This document shows, piece by piece, positions 61,458-64,000 of a DNA stretch of 64,000 bases. The translations under genes and the position numbers were made by a program. Under the pieces are notes generated by a model. That model did no database searches. It saw nothing but the letters and a program-made list of their open reading frames with translations, and was not told the DNA's origin. This DNA is from Ectopseudomonas guguanensis (GTDB lineage Bacteria > Pseudomonadota > Gammaproteobacteria > Pseudomonadales > Pseudomonadaceae), in contig NZ_FNJJ01000013.1 of NCBI RefSeq assembly GCF_900104265.1, positions 62,001 through 126,000 on the forward strand, given 5' to 3'. How positions within the stretch are numbered: position 1 is the stretch's first letter; every line of letters starts with the position of its first letter.

Positions 61458-61696
61458 CAGTCCAGTTCCTTCGCACATTCATCTACAGGTTCGGCCATGC
61501 CTTCCTTGATGGATTCGCGCATGCCAGGAATAGAGAGCAGGTACAGGGTTTCCTGAATGGCGTCCCAATCCTCAGCCGAGAGCAGGACAGCATTTGTCCG
61601 CTTGCCAGAGATCAGAATGGGCTGGTGAGATTCGGCGGATTGATCCATCAGCCGATAGAGGTTGGTGCGTGCTTCGCTTGCTGTAAGGGTGCGCAT
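61454..61696 (-). CDS. YefM/Phd-family antitoxin
   Basis: 80 residues from ATG at 61696 (AGGAG upstream). N-terminal Phd fold MRTLTASEARTNLYRLMDQ and middle PILISGKRTNAVLLSAEDW are the family's DNA-binding part; acidic C-terminus binds the toxin. Overlaps the toxin start by four bases. Sits between the integrase and the tRNA. Confidence 0.88.
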   Translation of the reverse strand: MRTLTASEARTNLYRLMDQSAESHQPILISGKRTNAVLLSAEDWDAIQETLYLLSIPGMRESIKEGMAEPVDECAKELDW

Positions 61697-61748
61697 GGAG
61701 CAGTTCTCCTGAGTCATGCCGCAAGCGTACGCCAAAACGTACGACATG

Positions 61749-62741
61749 TTAATGCCCCTCGTCGGTTAGTGGGTTAAGTCGTAATGCGTCCTGCAGGTGA
61801 TCGGGCGACAGGTGCGCATAGCGCATGGTCATTGCCAGTGACGTATGCCCAAGGATTTTCTGCAGCGTCAGGATATTCCCGCCCCGCATGACGAAGTGAC
61901 TGGCGAAGGTGTGCCGCAATACGTGCGTGGCCTGGCCGGCCGGGAGCTTGATCGAGGTCTTCTCCAGTACGCGGCTGAAAGTCAGCATGCAATTGGTGAA
62001 CAGACCGTGTCGTTTGAAGTAGACATGCAGGGCTTTCTCCAGTGCGCTATCGATCGGAATAGACCGGGTCCGCTTCGACTTGGTGTTGGCGAAGGTCACC
62101 ATGCCGTTTCGCACTCGCTCAGGTGTCAGCGCCTGGGCCTCTCCCCACCGGGCACCCGTACTCAAGCAGACGCGAGCGATCAGGCCAATACCTGGGCTGG
62201 TAGTGCGTTCATCCAGGGCATCGAGTAGTTCAGCTATCTGGCAGGTCGAGAGGAAGGAAATAGGGCGTTCCTGTAGGCGTAGCGGACGGACCTTGGCCAG
62301 TGGGTTGGGGTAGTCGATATCGCCCAGGCGGTGCAGCTCGTTGAACAAGGCTTTCAGATAGCCGAGCCGGTTGTTGAGCGTCTTGCCCTGGATGCCAGCC
62401 TTGAGCAGCGCGTTTCTGGTTTCACAGAAGGCGTTGCCGGTGAGCTTGACCGCGATGGGGTCGCCGAGGTCTTTGGCCAGGTTCTGCAGGGTGCGGAGGA
62501 TCGCGGCACCATCAGCCAGGGCATGGCCGTGCAGTTCGTGATACCGGATGCAGAGTTCTGAAAGGCGGCGACGGTCTTTCGGCTTGGGCGTCCAGGCGGG
62601 CGACTCGATGCAATTGGCCCTGCAGGTCGCTTCGAAGCGCTGAGCCTCACCCTTGGTCTTGAAGGTCTTGCGAAAGCGCCGGCCTTTGATGGGTTCAACG
62701 TCGACCTTCCAGCGGCCATCGCTGAGTTGCTCAATTGCCAT
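61749..62741 (-). CDS. Tyrosine site-specific integrase (Pf-like phage type)
   Basis: 330 residues from ATG at 62741 (MAIEQLSDGRW); the TTG at 62807 is weaker. N-terminal arm-type and core-binding domains, then catalytic Arg in STGARWGEA, HVLRHTFASHF (His and Arg), LGHTSLAMTMRYAHLS (His, and nucleophile Tyr at MRYAHL). The start and the basic KGRRFRKTFKTKGEAQRFE segment resemble those of Pf4 integrase as I recall it. Integrates into tRNA. Confidence 0.9.
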   Translation of the reverse strand: MAIEQLSDGRWKVDVEPIKGRRFRKTFKTKGEAQRFEATCRANCIESPAWTPKPKDRRRLSELCIRYHELHGHALADGAAILRTLQNLAKDLGDPIAVKLTGNAFCETRNALLKAGIQGKTLNNRLGYLKALFNELHRLGDIDYPNPLAKVRPLRLQERPISFLSTCQIAELLDALDERTTSPGIGLIARVCLSTGARWGEAQALTPERVRNGMVTFANTKSKRTRSIPIDSALEKALHVYFKRHGLFTNCMLTFSRVLEKTSIKLPAGQATHVLRHTFASHFVMRGGNILTLQKILGHTSLAMTMRYAHLSPDHLQDALRLNPLTDEGH

Positions 62742-62810
62742 GATGTCGGCCCCGGCCAAGAGCGTGAACGTCAGCGTGTTTGTCTTGTTTGTGTATTTGG
62801 CAAACAAACA

Positions 62811-64000
62811 TCAGACAGCACGCCCCCAACGCACATGCCGTTCTTCAAGGATGCCCTTGATGTGCTTATACAGGCCGTCTTCGTCCATGCCTTTGGCGGC
62901 ATAGTGGTCGCGGATCACCGGCCAGCACTCCCAATCCTTGAGCCGATAGAAAGCCTTTCTAGCGCCCACTCGCTCCCGTGCCAGCAGGCTGACGAAGTTT
63001 CCCAGGAATAGCTCGACGTTCTTGCCGGAGAAGCCCCGCGAGGTCTTGTATTGGCGCTTGTACTCGGTTTCGTCCACCAGGGAATCGACCGGCAGATCCA
63101 CGCGCACATCGTCACGGATCAGCGTCCAGATGGGTTCGAAGTAGCCAGGGCGAGCCAGCAGCTTGAATTGGCGCAGGCCATAGCGCCACAGGCCGTCTAG
63201 GTGCGGAGCAAAGGCAGCGTAGCTGTTGGTTTCGATGGTCTCGCCGCTGTGCAGATCGAACGAGCCGGAGGCGAACTGCTGGATAACCGAGTGGTGGTAA
63301 CGCAGCTCGACGCGCCACACGTCCTGATCAGGGTTGTAGTTATCCGGGTCGCCTTCATCGAAGCTATCGCGACGTTTCCAGATGCCTTCCCAATAGTCGA
63401 GCTTGTCAATGGAGCGGGCCTGTTCGGTCTTGTTGTAGATCCCGAGCTGGACGCCTCCCGCTGAGCCGAACAGGTAGGACTGGCCTTTGCCGTAGGTGGC
63501 TGATTCCAGCGTCCACTGGATTTCCTTGATACCGGAGATATCACGGGCAGCACGTGCGCGGCAGTGCATGCGGGCGACCAGATCAGCAGGCGGTTGCCAT
63601 CCCTGCAGGTCTAGCGCGAGGTGAACGGCGCACTGGTTACGCTCGACGTTGGTCAGGACGTGGCTGGCGTAGTAGTCGAGGCGCTCCTGCAGGCGCTCGG
63701 GGCAGAATTGGTCGATAGCGTGGGGCGAGACTTCGATTTTCAGGTGGGGGCCGATGTTCTCGATTTTGGCGTTGAAGTTCTTCACCAGCAGGATGATGCC
63801 CAGGTCAGCATTCTGGAGCTTGTACTGGTAACCAGAATCCTTGCTGACGCGACCCGAGTGCCAGCGCTGGCCAGCGAAGTCGACGATGGTCCCTGGCTTG
63901 TCGAAGAGACACATGATTTCCGGGCGGATCAGGCCGCGATACAGCTGGCGGACGGTATCGACGCTGCAAGCCAGGATTCGGACGTTGGAAAGGTCAGTTA
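62811..64000 (-). CDS. Filamentous-phage replication initiation protein, 5' incomplete
   Basis: At least 396 residues in the window; the frame is open to the right edge and continues 28 codons upstream of the internal ATG at 63914, so the true start lies outside. Pf1-like features include DTVRQLYRGLIRPEIM, GRVSKDSGYQYKLQNADLG and YLFGSAGGVQLGIYNKTEQ (replication initiator, RstA/Rep type). It is followed by the integrase, as in Pf4. Expected to nick or bind the phage origin. Confidence 0.85.
   Translation of the reverse strand, partial: TDLSNVRILACSVDTVRQLYRGLIRPEIMCLFDKPGTIVDFAGQRWHSGRVSKDSGYQYKLQNADLGIILLVKNFNAKIENIGPHLKIEVSPHAIDQFCPERLQERLDYYASHVLTNVERNQCAVHLALDLQGWQPPADLVARMHCRARAARDISGIKEIQWTLESATYGKGQSYLFGSAGGVQLGIYNKTEQARSIDKLDYWEGIWKRRDSFDEGDPDNYNPDQDVWRVELRYHHSVIQQFASGSFDLHSGETIETNSYAAFAPHLDGLWRYGLRQFKLLARPGYFEPIWTLIRDDVRVDLPVDSLVDETEYKRQYKTSRGFSGKNVELFLGNFVSLLARERVGARKAFYRLKDWECWPVIRDHYAAKGMDEDGLYKHIKGILEERHVRWGRAV

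Noticed and set aside
62742..62807. Longer integrase start at TTG 62807
   Set aside because: No ribosome site; ATG at 62741 gives the family N-terminus.

Overview
The window is high-GC chromosomal DNA of a Pseudomonas. I base this on OprI, OprF, SigX, CmpX, CmaX and ThrH, and on a gene order that, from memory of the PAO1 map, follows PA1750-PA1786 over long stretches (DAHP synthase to cysB-cysH-thrH-pabB-two LuxR regulators; ppsR/ppsA-rraA-cmaX-crfX-cmpX-sigX-oprF-cobA-nitrate/nitrite reductase-kinase-nasA-alginate lyase). The species cannot be fixed from this window; the layout would suit the mendocina/oleovorans group.

Layout. 1-4.3 kb: end of tesA, a periplasmic L,D-transpeptidase beside its likely substrate lipoprotein OprI, and a GntP-type permease. 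4.3-12.9 kb: DAHP synthase, PilZ protein, thioredoxin-like protein, ketopantoate-reductase-like enzyme, 5'-nucleotidase, universal stress protein, cysB, an unusual cysH, thrH and pabB. 13.0-23.8 kb: two overlapping MalT/LAL-type LuxR regulators of about 900 residues, followed by a five-gene envelope locus (small secreted DUF6160-like protein, C39 peptidase, coiled-coil plus beta-barrel protein, FadL-like porin, triple-repeat secreted protein). This resembles the Acinetobacter fil set and, in logic, the Fap amyloid secretion operon. 23.8-26.9 kb: ATP-grasp / inactive transglutaminase-7TM / aspartic protease operon. 27.1-34.1 kb: 2-methylcitrate cycle operon (GntR regulator, prpB, prpC, acnD, prpF) with three TGTCGAC sites upstream. 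34.2-43.3 kb: ppsR/ppsA, hydrolase, rraA-like gene and the cmaX-crfX-cmpX-sigX-oprF envelope-stress block. 43.5-58.6 kb: nitrate assimilation.

The nitrate region has three transcription units: nasA transporter plus PP2C-kinase; nirB-nirD-assimilatory nitrate reductase-cobA; and nrtA-nrtB-ntrD. All are read from the minus strand. Each starts with a good match to a sigma-54 promoter followed by an ANTAR-type leader: two hairpins with six-base loops carrying A at 1 and G at 4, the second overlapping an intrinsic terminator. The unit therefore appears to answer to nitrogen limitation through RpoN and to nitrate through a NasT-like antiterminator that is not encoded in the window.

58.8-60.9 kb holds a divergent pair of uncharacterised genes sharing a LexA-type box, a crotonase and a small membrane protein. 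From 61.0 kb a tRNA-Ser(GGA) marks the attachment end of a Pf-like filamentous prophage: terminator, YoeB/YefM toxin-antitoxin, tyrosine integrase and a replication initiator that runs off the right edge.
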